Shown here in pieces: positions 38,991 through 47,084 of a stretch of DNA of 64,000 nt. Origin of the DNA: Herbaspirillum sp. alder98 (lineage in GTDB: Bacteria; Pseudomonadota; Gammaproteobacteria; Burkholderiales; Burkholderiaceae_D); the NCBI RefSeq assembly GCF_020179755.1, contig NZ_JAIUCY010000003.1, positions 372,001 to 436,000 of the forward strand. The letters are read 5' to 3'. The first letter of the stretch is position 1. Every line of letters starts with the position of its first letter. The position numbers and the translations under genes are program-made. Below the pieces are notes generated by a model. It did not search any database and was not told where the DNA came from. It saw nothing but the letters and a program-made list of their open reading frames with translations.

Positions 38991-41978
38991 TTACTGGCAG
39001 GCCTCGCACTCTTCGAAACCGGCGTCGCCGGGGCGCATGGTGCACACCGGACCATCCGCTTCGATGGTCGCGCCCGGATTGGGCATGACGTAGGCGCTGG
39101 TCGCGGCAGCAGCCGAGGCGATCTGCGCGGCCGGCACTGCCGGAGCCGACGACATGCCGCCGCCGACGCCACCATCCACACCCACCGCATTCAACGCACC
39201 GGCACGCGAAGTGGACTTCTCGGTGTGGGTGGCGCCGATGGTGCGCAGGTAATAGGTGGTCTTGAGGCCACGCAACCATGCCAGCTTGTAGGTCTCATCC
39301 AGGCGCTTGCCCGATGCACCGGCCATGTAGATGTTGAGCGACTGCGCCTGGTCGATCCATTTCTGGCGACGCGAGGCGGCTTCGACCAGCCACGACGGAT
39401 CCACTTCGAAGGCGGTGGCGTAGATGTCGCGCAGGTCCTGCGGCACGCGATCGATCTTGGCCAGGCTGCCGTCGAAATACTTGAGGTCGGCGACCATCAC
39501 TTCGTCCCACAGGCCACGGGCCTTCAGGTCGCGCACCAGGTACTCGTTGATTTCGGTGAATTCGCCCGACAGGTTCGACTTCACATACAGGTTCTGGTAG
39601 GTCGGTTCGATGCAAGCCGACACGCCGATGATGTTGGAGATGGTGGCCGTCGGGGCGATCGCCACGCAATTCGAGTTGCGCATGCCATGCTCGGCGATAC
39701 GTGCACGCAGGGCGGTCCAGTCCATGCTCTCGGAGCTGTCGGTCTCGAGGTAGCCACCGCGTTCTTCGGCCAGCAGCTTGAGCGAGTCCTGCGGCAGGAT
39801 GCCACGATCCCACAGCGAACCGCGGTAGGAAGTGTAACGGCCGCGCTCTTCGGCCAGCTCGGTCGAGGCCCAGTAAGCGTAGTAGCAGACGGCTTCCATC
39901 GAACGATCGGCAAACTCGACCGCATCCTTGGAGGCGTAAGGCACGCGTTTGACGTGCAGGCAGTCCTGGAAGCCCATGATGCCCATGCCCACCGGACGGT
40001 GACGCAGGTTCGAGTCACGTGCCTTCTTGACCGCGTAGTAATTGATGTCGATCACGTTGTCGAGCATGCGCATGGCGGTGCGAACCGTCTTCTGCAGCTT
40101 GACGTGGTCGAGCTCGCCATTGACCAGGTGGGCCGGCAGGTTGACCGAACCCAGGTTGCACACGGCGATCTCGGACTCGTTGGTGTTCAGAGTGATCTCG
40201 GTGCACAGGTTGGAGCTGTGGACCACGCCCACGTGTTGCTGCGGCGAACGGATGTTGCACGGATCCTTGAAGGTGATCCATGGGTGGCCGGTTTCGAACA
40301 GCATCGACAGCATCTTGCGCCACAGGTCGTTGGCCTGGATCTTCTTGAAGACCTTGATCTCGCCACGGGCGGCACGCGCCTCGTAGCCGGTGTAGGCCTC
40401 TTCGAAGGCGCGACCGAACTTGTCGTGCAGGTCGGGCGTGTCGGAGGGCGAGAACAGGGTCCACTCGCCCTTTTCCATCACGCGCTTCATGAACAGGTCG
40501 GGAATCCAGTTGGCCGTATTCATGTCGTGGGTACGACGGCGATCGTCACCGGTGTTCTTGCGCAGTTCGAGGAATTCCTCGATGTCCATGTGCCAGGTTT
40601 CCAGGTAGGCGCAGACCGCGCCCTTGCGCTTGCCGCCCTGGTTGACTGCCACGGCGGTATCGTTGACCACCTTCAGGAAAGGCACCACGCCTTGCGACTT
40701 GCCGTTGGTACCCTTGATGTGGGCGCCCAGTGCACGCACCGGGGTCCAGTCGTTACCCAGGCCGCCGGCGAACTTGGCCAGCAGGGCGTTTTCCTTGATG
40801 GCGTCGTAGATGCCTTCGAGGTCGTCCGAGACGGTGGTCAGGTAGCACGACGACAATTGCGAACGCAGGGTGCCCGAGTTGAACAGGGTCGGGGTCGAGC
40901 TCATGAAGTCGAACGACGACAGCAGGTCGTAGAACTCGATGGCGCGGTCTTCGCGGTTCACTTCATTGAGCGACAGGCCCATCGCCACGCGCATGTAGAA
41001 CGCCTGCGGCATTTCGATGCGGGTGCCCTGGATATGCAGGAAGTAGCGGTCATACAGGGTCTGCAGGCCGATGTAGCCAAATTGCAGATCGCGCTCGGGC
41101 TTGATGGCAGCGGCCAGCTTGGCCAGGTCGAACTGACCCAGCTTGGTGTCGAGCAATTCGGCGTCGATACCCTTCTTGATGTACTTGCCGAAGTATTCGA
41201 GGTACTCGGCCGGCGCATCGGCTTGCGCGACTTCGTGGCCGAACACTTCCTTGCGGATGGTATGCATCAGCAGACGCGAGGTCACCTGGCTGTAGGCAGG
41301 GTCCTTTTCCATCAGCGCGCGGGCAGCCAGGATGGCGGACTTGTACAGCTCTTCGACGGGCACGCCGTCGTACAGGTTCTTGACCGTCTCGGCCAGGATG
41401 GCTTCGGCGTCGACGTGCTTTTCCAGGCCGACGCAGGCAGCCGCGATCAGCGCGCGCACTTCGGCGATGTCGAGCGGACGGCTACGACCGCCATCGACCA
41501 CATTGAGCTGGGGTGCGGCAGCGTCGGTCTTGGCGGCGGCAGCACCTTGCTGCTGGGCACGCTCTTCCATGCGCTTGGCACGGTACAGCACGTAGGCGCG
41601 GGCAACGTCATGCTCGCCCGAACGCATCAGGGCCAGTTCGACCTGGTCCTGGATATCTTCGATATGGAAAGTGCCACCGGTGGGCTGGCGGCGCACCAGC
41701 GCCGACACCACGCTATCGGTCAATTGCTCGACCATTTCACGCACGCGCGCCGAAGCGGCGCCTTGACCGCCATTGACCGCCAGGAAGGCCTTGGTCACGG
41801 CGATGGAAATCTTGGATGGCTCGAAACCGACCACCGCGCCATTGCGGCGGATGATACGGTATTCACCGAGTCCGGCAGCCTTGACCGAACCGGCCTGGGA
41901 CGCGTCGGACGCATCCTGGGATGAGGCAACACCAAATGCTGCAGGGGATTTGGCGGAAATTTCTTGAGTTGAGCGCAC
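38991..41978 (-). CDS. nrdA: class Ia ribonucleotide reductase α subunit
   Basis: A 995-residue catalytic subunit, longer than E. coli NrdA (761). After a 35-residue leader it has an ATP-cone ('YRIIRRNGAVVGFEPSKI', about 40-140) and a second cone-like region aligned with the single E. coli cone ('LNVVDGGRSRPLDIAEV', about 155-240). Catalytic residues are present: the Cys of 'SQLSSCYLTTV', the N-x-C-x-E of 'SSNLCTEI', and the partner Cys of 'IAVCNLGSVNL'. The thioredoxin-reducible tail has C991 and C994. The start is GTG at 41978 with AAGGAGG upstream. Confidence 0.97.
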   Translation of the reverse strand: MRSTQEISAKSPAAFGVASSQDASDASQAGSVKAAGLGEYRIIRRNGAVVGFEPSKISIAVTKAFLAVNGGQGAASARVREMVEQLTDSVVSALVRRQPTGGTFHIEDIQDQVELALMRSGEHDVARAYVLYRAKRMEERAQQQGAAAAKTDAAAPQLNVVDGGRSRPLDIAEVRALIAAACVGLEKHVDAEAILAETVKNLYDGVPVEELYKSAILAARALMEKDPAYSQVTSRLLMHTIRKEVFGHEVAQADAPAEYLEYFGKYIKKGIDAELLDTKLGQFDLAKLAAAIKPERDLQFGYIGLQTLYDRYFLHIQGTRIEMPQAFYMRVAMGLSLNEVNREDRAIEFYDLLSSFDFMSSTPTLFNSGTLRSQLSSCYLTTVSDDLEGIYDAIKENALLAKFAGGLGNDWTPVRALGAHIKGTNGKSQGVVPFLKVVNDTAVAVNQGGKRKGAVCAYLETWHMDIEEFLELRKNTGDDRRRTHDMNTANWIPDLFMKRVMEKGEWTLFSPSDTPDLHDKFGRAFEEAYTGYEARAARGEIKVFKKIQANDLWRKMLSMLFETGHPWITFKDPCNIRSPQQHVGVVHSSNLCTEITLNTNESEIAVCNLGSVNLPAHLVNGELDHVKLQKTVRTAMRMLDNVIDINYYAVKKARDSNLRHRPVGMGIMGFQDCLHVKRVPYASKDAVEFADRSMEAVCYYAYWASTELAEERGRYTSYRGSLWDRGILPQDSLKLLAEERGGYLETDSSESMDWTALRARIAEHGMRNSNCVAIAPTATISNIIGVSACIEPTYQNLYVKSNLSGEFTEINEYLVRDLKARGLWDEVMVADLKYFDGSLAKIDRVPQDLRDIYATAFEVDPSWLVEAASRRQKWIDQAQSLNIYMAGASGKRLDETYKLAWLRGLKTTYYLRTIGATHTEKSTSRAGALNAVGVDGGVGGGMSSAPAVPAAQIASAAAATSAYVMPNPGATIEADGPVCTMRPGDAGFEECEACQ

Positions 41979-42303
41979 TTAGCCTCCTTGAACTTTAAGT
42001 CGGACAGTCGAATGGACCGCCCTGAGATTGCACAATCTGTAAATCCCGACTTGGCCGGGATTCGCGAATGATCGATGCGGCCACCAATGCCTATCCCCTT
42101 GCGCGGACATTCATGATGACGCAAACCTGCTTGAAACCGATGAGAACGCTGGAAAAAAGGGGATAGCGAGACGTTGTAGGACTTGGTTGCTGCCTCACGA
42201 ACCTTTCACCTTCTGAAGCACTGCCATGTGGACCTTCGTGGATGAGGGCCCGGTACAAATTCACTTCCAGAAAACACTACATCTAGTACCAAAAGAACGA
42301 TTG
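41979..42303 (-). promoter_or_regulatory. long structured 5' leader of nrdA
   Basis: The region between the nrdA start and the mapped-by-sequence promoter, about 325 nt, with no gene. It can form a 10-bp long-range stem (42091-42100 with 42157-42166), a 7-bp hairpin (42042-42048 with 42056-42062) and a 5-bp hairpin (42025-42029 with 42034-42038). No known riboswitch class was recognised. Confidence 0.45.
42274..42289. promoter_or_regulatory. NrdR-like box, downstream copy
   Basis: A 16-mer with ACTA-N4-TAGT (42276-42287), matching the palindromic NrdR consensus at most positions. Its centre is 30 bp from that of the other box, the spacing reported for paired NrdR boxes. Confidence 0.65.
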
Positions 42304-42319
42304 GGACTAATTCTAGTAT
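42304..42319. promoter_or_regulatory. NrdR-like box overlapping the nrdA -10
   Basis: A 16-mer with ACTA-N4-TAGT (42306-42317). It covers the TAGAAT -10 element of the nrdA promoter, a position suited to repression by NrdR when dATP is plentiful. Confidence 0.68.
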
Positions 42320-42338
42320 CGCGTCCTGGCGTATGCAA
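42310..42338 (-). promoter_or_regulatory. nrdAB promoter
   Basis: TTGCAT (42338-42333 on the minus strand), a 17-bp spacer and TAGAAT (42315-42310). It is placed between the ampD stop and nrdA. Confidence 0.7.
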
Positions 42339-42350
42339 CTGCTATTTCTG

Positions 42351-42977
42351 CTATTTTTCTAACCCGCCCGCTTGACTTTCGCCAACGCCCGCAGCGAAGC
42401 GCAATTGCGCCGGGTTAATAATTTCCCTGGTGGCGTCATGGTATTGCTGCCAGTCGAAAAACGGCCCGGGGTCGGTCTTGCGCCCCGGTGCGATATGTTC
42501 GTGGCCGGTCACGCAGCGCAGGTGATAGCGCGCCTGCAGCGCAGCCGTCAGGCGCACCAGCGCGGGATATTGGGCCGCTGCAAAGGGATCGAAGTCACTG
42601 CCTTCAAGCTCGATACCGATCGAAAAATCGTTGCAGCGCTGGCGCCCTTCGAACTCGGACACCCCGGCATGCCAGGCACGGCGGTGGGCGGCCACGAACT
42701 GCACCACCTCGCCATCGCGCCGGATCAGGAAATGGGCCGACACCCGCAACGGCCGTAACTGGTCGAAATAAGGATGGACCTGGTAGTCGAGCCGGTTGCA
42801 GAACAGGTCGGCGATATAGGGTCCGCCGAATTCGCGCGGCGGCAGGCTGATATTGTGGATCACCAGCAGCTCGGCGACGCTGCCCTCGGGCCGCTCGTCG
42901 CAGTTCGGCGAAGGCTCACGCCGCGCCGCGCTGTACCAGCCATCGTCATCGATCACGGGGACGACGGGATCGTTCAT
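42351..42977 (-). CDS. ampD: 1,6-anhydro-MurNAc-L-alanine amidase
   Basis: A 208-residue zinc amidase of cytoplasmic murein recycling; its loss induces AmpC in organisms that have it. Zinc ligands are in 'LLVIHNISLPP' (His), 'TGHEHIAPGRKTDPGPFFDW' (His and Asp), with the conserved 'SAHFLIRRDGEVVQFV' and 'AWHAGVSEFEGR'. The ATG at 42977 gives the usual length; the frame is open further upstream. It starts 2 bp after the PP0621-family gene. Confidence 0.96.
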   Translation of the reverse strand: MNDPVVPVIDDDGWYSAARREPSPNCDERPEGSVAELLVIHNISLPPREFGGPYIADLFCNRLDYQVHPYFDQLRPLRVSAHFLIRRDGEVVQFVAAHRRAWHAGVSEFEGRQRCNDFSIGIELEGSDFDPFAAAQYPALVRLTAALQARYHLRCVTGHEHIAPGRKTDPGPFFDWQQYHDATREIINPAQLRFAAGVGESQAGGLEK

Positions 42978-42979
42978 TT

Positions 42980-43282
42980 TCAGAACGACGCCAGGCGGCG
43001 GTGTTCTTCGGAGCAATACAACGCACCGGAAGCGTGCGTGACGGCCTCGGACACCGGAAAATGAATGCCGCAGTGCGCACATTGCACCATGGTCTCGGCG
43101 CCGCTGTCGGCGGTACGGCGAAAACGCTTGGCCTTGGGCGGCACCGCGCCGCTCTCGCCCATCGGCTCGGCGCCGGCGCCGGCGCCACCGCTGCGGTCGC
43201 CACCACGCAGGATCGACTTCTTGGCGCGTTGGAACCACACCACCACGGCCAGCAGCACGACCAGCCAGATCAGATATTTCAT
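42980..43282 (-). CDS. PP0621-family zinc-ribbon protein
   Basis: A 100-residue protein. One N-terminal membrane helix (about 3-18), a Gly/Ala-rich linker and a C-terminal CxxC...C-x3-H zinc site ('VQCAHCGIHFPVSEAVTHASGALYCSEEH'). The family is found next to ampD and ccsA in betaproteobacteria and pseudomonads. The function is unknown. Its ATG overlaps the ccsA stop (ATGA). Confidence 0.88.
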   Translation of the reverse strand: MKYLIWLVVLLAVVVWFQRAKKSILRGGDRSGGAGAGAEPMGESGAVPPKAKRFRRTADSGAETMVQCAHCGIHFPVSEAVTHASGALYCSEEHRRLASF

Positions 43283-44091
43283 GTCAGTACCCGGTGCAGC
43301 ACGACTTCGAGTACGAAACGGCTGCCCACATAGGCCAATAAAAGAATGGCGAATCCCGCCAGGGTGAACGATAGCGCGGTCCGGCCGCGCCAGCCCTGCC
43401 AACGCCTGCCCGCCAGCAACAGCCCGAACAGCAGCCACGACAGCAGCGTAAACATGGTCTTGTGGTCCCAGCGGAAAGGCGTGCCGAACAATTGCTCGGA
43501 AAAACCGACGCCCGACAGCACCGTCAGCGTCAACAGCACGAAACCGAAACCGATCAGGCGGAACAGCAGTTTTTCCATCGTCAACAGCGCCGGCAGGCGG
43601 TCCAGTGCCGCGCCGAACCAGCTATTGCCGGCCGCCGGCCCCGGGCGGGTATGCAGGCGCGACTCCTGCAGCACCATCAGGACCGCATGGAAAGCGGCGA
43701 TGGTGAGCGTGCTGTAGGCCAGGATCGAGATGCCGATATGCGCCAGGAACCATTCGGACTTGCCGGCCAGCGGCACCATGTTGCCCGGGAATATGCTGGG
43801 CAACAGCACCGATATGGCGGCCACCGGCAACACCAGCACACGCATGCTATCGAGGGAGAAATTGCGATTTTCCAGCCAGTAGGCCGCCACCGAGATCCAC
43901 AGCGTGGCCGACAGCATCACGGCGAAACCGACCCGCATGGCTTCGGCGGCAAACATGTCGCTCAGGAGCGCGCCACCGTGCAGCACCCAACCGATCACGA
44001 TGCCCAGCGACACCGTGTTGCGCCGTTCCGATGGCAGGAAGGTGCAGCCAATATAGAACAACGCGGCCAGGATGAAAAAATAGGTTTGCAT
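43279..44091 (-). CDS. CcsA/YpjD-like cytochrome c assembly membrane protein
   Basis: A 270-residue protein with about eight membrane helices. Conserved His residues occur in 'GWVLHGGALL', 'WFLAHIGISILAYSTL', 'AAFHAVLM' and 'FRWDHKTMFTLLSW', as in CcsA/HemX relatives that handle haem. The ccsA-like gene usually stands divergently beside ffh in this group; here a 2.6-kb ABC transporter cluster intervenes. Confidence 0.88.
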   Translation of the reverse strand: MQTYFFILAALFYIGCTFLPSERRNTVSLGIVIGWVLHGGALLSDMFAAEAMRVGFAVMLSATLWISVAAYWLENRNFSLDSMRVLVLPVAAISVLLPSIFPGNMVPLAGKSEWFLAHIGISILAYSTLTIAAFHAVLMVLQESRLHTRPGPAAGNSWFGAALDRLPALLTMEKLLFRLIGFGFVLLTLTVLSGVGFSEQLFGTPFRWDHKTMFTLLSWLLFGLLLAGRRWQGWRGRTALSFTLAGFAILLLAYVGSRFVLEVVLHRVLT

Positions 44092-44133
44092 CGGCTAAGT
44101 TTACACCAAGTCGGCCCGCTCCCTGCTGCCGGG

Positions 44134-44164
44134 CAGCGGCCTCTACTATATAGAGAGGCCGCTG
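44134..44164 (-). other. stem-loop downstream of the ABC transporter genes
   Basis: A perfect 11-bp inverted repeat (44134-44144 with 44154-44164) with a 9-nt loop, without a T run. It is 20 bp beyond the stop of the ABC ATPase gene and is probably a 3' stabiliser or a weak terminator. Confidence 0.5.
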
Positions 44165-44183
44165 TCAGCAACGCACCGCCCCC

Positions 44184-44993
44184 TCAGTCGACCGCCGCCG
44201 CCTTCATTTCGGCATGGTGATGGCGTTGCTGCTCTTCCATCACCAGTTGGCCGAGCTCGCGCTTCAAGGCATTGAACTCGGGTGCGGCCGGGTCGCGCAG
44301 GCGTGGCAGGTCGACTACGATGTCGCGCTTGATGGTGCCGGGACGATAGGTCATCACCACGATACGGTCGGCCAGGTAGATGGCTTCTTCGATACTGTGC
44401 GTGACGAACACGATGGTCTTCCTGAACTCGTCCCAGATCCGCAGCAATTCATCCTGCAGATTGCGGCGCGTGAGGGCATCGAGCGCGCCGAACGGTTCGT
44501 CCATCAGCATGATCGGCGAATCCAGCGCCAGGACCCGGGCGATTGCCACCCGCTGGCGCATGCCCCCGGACAGGTCCTTGGGAAAACGACGGCGAAAGTC
44601 GATCAGGCCGAGCTTGTCGAGCAACTGCGTCACGCGGGCCTCGATCTGCTCGCGCGAAACGCCTTTGATTTCGAGCCCGAAGGCCACGTTCTGCTCGACC
44701 GTCATCCAGGGAAACAACGCGTATTCCTGGAACACCATGCCGCGATCCGGCCCCGGCTCGCTCACCTCGCGGCCGTCGGCGGTGATGCTGCCGGCCGTGG
44801 GCAGGGCAAAGCCCGCAATGGCGTTGAGCAGCGTCGACTTGCCGCAGCCGGAAGGCCCCAGCAGGCAGACGAACTGGCCGTCGGGAATTTCGAGGTTGAT
44901 GTCCTTGAGCGCCACCACCTCGCGCTCGTCGGTCTGGAATACCTTGTGCACACCCGAGACCACGATGCGCGGTGAAGATTGCTTGGTGTTCAT
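44184..44993 (-). CDS. ABC transporter ATPase (nitrate/sulfonate/taurine type)
   Basis: A 269-residue ATPase. Walker A GPSGCGKST (46-54), signature 'LSGGMRQRVAIARVLA', Walker B 'IMLMDEPFGALD' and the switch His 'VFVTHSIEEAIYLADRI' are intact. It is of the SsuB/TauB/NrtD family. It begins 1 bp after the permease gene. The substrate cannot be read from sequence. Confidence 0.93.
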   Translation of the reverse strand: MNTKQSSPRIVVSGVHKVFQTDEREVVALKDINLEIPDGQFVCLLGPSGCGKSTLLNAIAGFALPTAGSITADGREVSEPGPDRGMVFQEYALFPWMTVEQNVAFGLEIKGVSREQIEARVTQLLDKLGLIDFRRRFPKDLSGGMRQRVAIARVLALDSPIMLMDEPFGALDALTRRNLQDELLRIWDEFRKTIVFVTHSIEEAIYLADRIVVMTYRPGTIKRDIVVDLPRLRDPAAPEFNALKRELGQLVMEEQQRHHHAEMKAAAVD

Positions 44994-44994
44994 C

Positions 44995-45816
44995 TCAGTT
45001 CTCCAGCCCGCGATGCCAGCGCAGCATGTAATTGTTCAGGCGGCTCATGCCGAGGTCGATCGCCAGGCCCAGCAGGCCGATGGTGATCATGCCGGCAATG
45101 ATCTTGTCGGACCAGAAATACTCGCGCGCCTCCATGATCCGGAAGCCGAGGCCGTTGCTGACCGCAATCATCTCGGCCACGATCACCACGATGAAGGCGG
45201 TGCCGATGCCGATCCGCACCCCCGAGAGGATATACGGCACCGAAGCCGGCAGCATCACCCGCAGGAACAGGGTGCGCTGGTTGGCGCCCAGGTTGCGCGC
45301 CGCCCGCAGGTAGATGCTGTCGACCTGGCGCACGCCGGCGATGGTATTCATCAGCACCGGGAAGAACGCCCCCAGCGAGATCAGGAACAACGCCGGTGGA
45401 TTACCCAGCCCGAACCAGAGGATCGCCAGCGGGATATAGGCGATTGGCGGAATCGGCCGCACTACCTGTACCGTCAGGTTCATCAGGCCATAGATGCGCT
45501 GGCTGGACCCCATCAGCAAACCCAGCGGCAACGCCAGGCCGGCCCCGATCAGGAAGCCCACGACCACCCGGTACAGACTGCCGATGGCGTCCAGTATCAG
45601 CTCGCCCGAAAACAGCCAGGCCAGCCAGCTCCCCTGGCTGGCGTCGTAAGGCTTGGCCGGTGCGGCATATTCGAACCACTTGTGCAGCACTGCCCAGGGC
45701 GAGGGCAGCACCAGCGGATTGATCCACCCCGCGCGCGACGCCCCTTCCCACAACGCCAGGACGATCACCGGCACCAGCAAGCCCTGCAGGACTCCCCCAT
45801 TCTTCTGCTTTGCCAT
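44995..45816 (-). CDS. ABC transporter permease (SsuC/TauC-like)
   Basis: A 273-residue inner-membrane permease with about six helices. The EAA loop that meets the ATPase is 'AARNLGANQRTLFLRVMLPAS' (about 175-195). It lies between the binding-protein and ATPase genes with 10-bp and 1-bp gaps, so the three form one operon. Confidence 0.92.
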   Translation of the reverse strand: MAKQKNGGVLQGLLVPVIVLALWEGASRAGWINPLVLPSPWAVLHKWFEYAAPAKPYDASQGSWLAWLFSGELILDAIGSLYRVVVGFLIGAGLALPLGLLMGSSQRIYGLMNLTVQVVRPIPPIAYIPLAILWFGLGNPPALFLISLGAFFPVLMNTIAGVRQVDSIYLRAARNLGANQRTLFLRVMLPASVPYILSGVRIGIGTAFIVVIVAEMIAVSNGLGFRIMEAREYFWSDKIIAGMITIGLLGLAIDLGMSRLNNYMLRWHRGLEN

Positions 45817-45826
45817 GACGCCGTCC

Positions 45827-46786
45827 TTATTTGAGGTTCATGCTTTTCTTGGCTTCGTCGAGCAGGTCGGTCTTGACCCAATCCTTGGCCAATGGCGGCT
45901 TGGCCATCTTGCCGGTGCCGTACTTGGCCATGGTGTCGGTGGTTACCTGGATGTGCTCGGCGGTGATGTCATAGGCATAGGGTGAATTGCCGATGGCGTC
46001 GTAGAAGTCTTCCTTGGTGATCTGGTTCTTGAAGATGACTTCGCGCACGTATTTCTCGGCCACTTCCTTGTTGTCGATGAAGGTCTTGGTGGCCTGCAGG
46101 AAGCAGCGCATGAACTTCTCGGCCAGCGGACGCTGCTCTTTATAGAATTTCTCGGTCATCACCATGGTGCGCACCGGCTCGCCGATGGGGGTGTCATAGG
46201 GCTTCATCACTTCCACCCCGAAACCCTTGTTGATGGCCTGCGAGGATTGCGGCTCGCTCTGCATCATGGCGTCGATGTTCTTGCCCAGCAGCGCCTGGTT
46301 GAGATCGGCAAAGGCCAGGTAGACGATGGTCACATCCTTGGGCGTGAGGCCGTTCTGGCCCAGTTCGGCGTCGAGCAGCACTTCATGGATGCCACCGCGG
46401 GTGACGCCCACCTTCTTGCCCTTGAGGTCCTTGACCGACTTGATGCCGGAGTCCTTGCCCGACACCAGTCGCGCGCCGCCCTTGGCAAAGCCGGCCACCA
46501 CGTAGATCGGGGCGCCATTGGCGCGGCCCGAGATGGCCGCTTCGGAGGCGGTGGTGCCGACGTCGAGTTCGCCGGCCAGGATGCCCTGCATCACGTCAGG
46601 GCCCTTGGCGAACACCTTTTCGTCGACCTTGATGCCACACTTGGGGGCGATTTCCTTGATATACGACACTGCCCCATAGTGGGCGAACTTCAGGTTACCC
46701 AAGCGGATCACTTCATCGGCGGCATGGCTGGTGGCCGAAAAGCCGGTGCCTGCCAGCAGGGCCAGGGCGATCAGTTTCTTTTGCAT
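45827..46786 (-). CDS. ABC transporter substrate-binding protein (NitT/TauT type)
   Basis: A 319-residue periplasmic binding protein. Signal peptide ends SHA|ADE. The mature part starts 'VIRLGNLKFAHYGAVSYIKEIAP', then 'KGPDVMQGILAGELDVGTTASEAAISGR' and 'GKKVGVTRGGIHEVLLDAEL', typical for NrtA/SsuA/TauA relatives. ATG 46786 is preferred because GGAG is 8 bp upstream; ATG 46792 would sit only 2 bp from it. No sulfonatase or nitrate reductase gene is near. Confidence 0.9.
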   Translation of the reverse strand: MQKKLIALALLAGTGFSATSHAADEVIRLGNLKFAHYGAVSYIKEIAPKCGIKVDEKVFAKGPDVMQGILAGELDVGTTASEAAISGRANGAPIYVVAGFAKGGARLVSGKDSGIKSVKDLKGKKVGVTRGGIHEVLLDAELGQNGLTPKDVTIVYLAFADLNQALLGKNIDAMMQSEPQSSQAINKGFGVEVMKPYDTPIGEPVRTMVMTEKFYKEQRPLAEKFMRCFLQATKTFIDNKEVAEKYVREVIFKNQITKEDFYDAIGNSPYAYDITAEHIQVTTDTMAKYGTGKMAKPPLAKDWVKTDLLDEAKKSMNLK

Positions 46787-47020
46787 TTCCATTCTCCTCG
46801 TGCGTTTATGTTCTGGACCGCTGCGCTGCGGCTGTCTCTGGACCTTTTCTGATGCCCCTTGTGGGGGCTTGCGCCTGGAAAAACATCCTCTGTATACACA
46901 ATGTGCCAGCGCAGGACAAGCTGTGTCTTACCCGTAACTCGCCGCGACCAGTGCCGGCAGGCCGCTGCGGCCAGGGTTCATCGGGTAAAATGGCAGATTG
47001 TCCGAACAATCTCGACCGAG

Positions 47021-47045
47021 TAGGGCCTGATGTAAACAGGCCCTA
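47021..47045 (+). other. stem-loop in the ffh leader
   Basis: A perfect 9-bp stem (47021-47029 with 47037-47045) with a 7-nt loop, 39 bp before the ffh ATG. The rest of the 292-bp gap (46787-47084) holds a TAAAAT -10-like box at 46986-46991 without a good -35, and no gene. Confidence 0.5.
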
Positions 47046-47084
47046 AAAACACTCGCCGTCGGCCCCACTTCCAAGATCACAGCC

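Noticed and set aside
38988-41924. A 978-codon open frame antisense to nrdA
   Set aside because: It mirrors the codon pattern of nrdA on the other strand in high-GC DNA, has no family resemblance and no ribosome-binding site.
41979-42350. A cobalamin riboswitch upstream of nrdA
   Set aside because: No B12-box-like sequence was found, and NrdAB is a class Ia enzyme that does not use B12.
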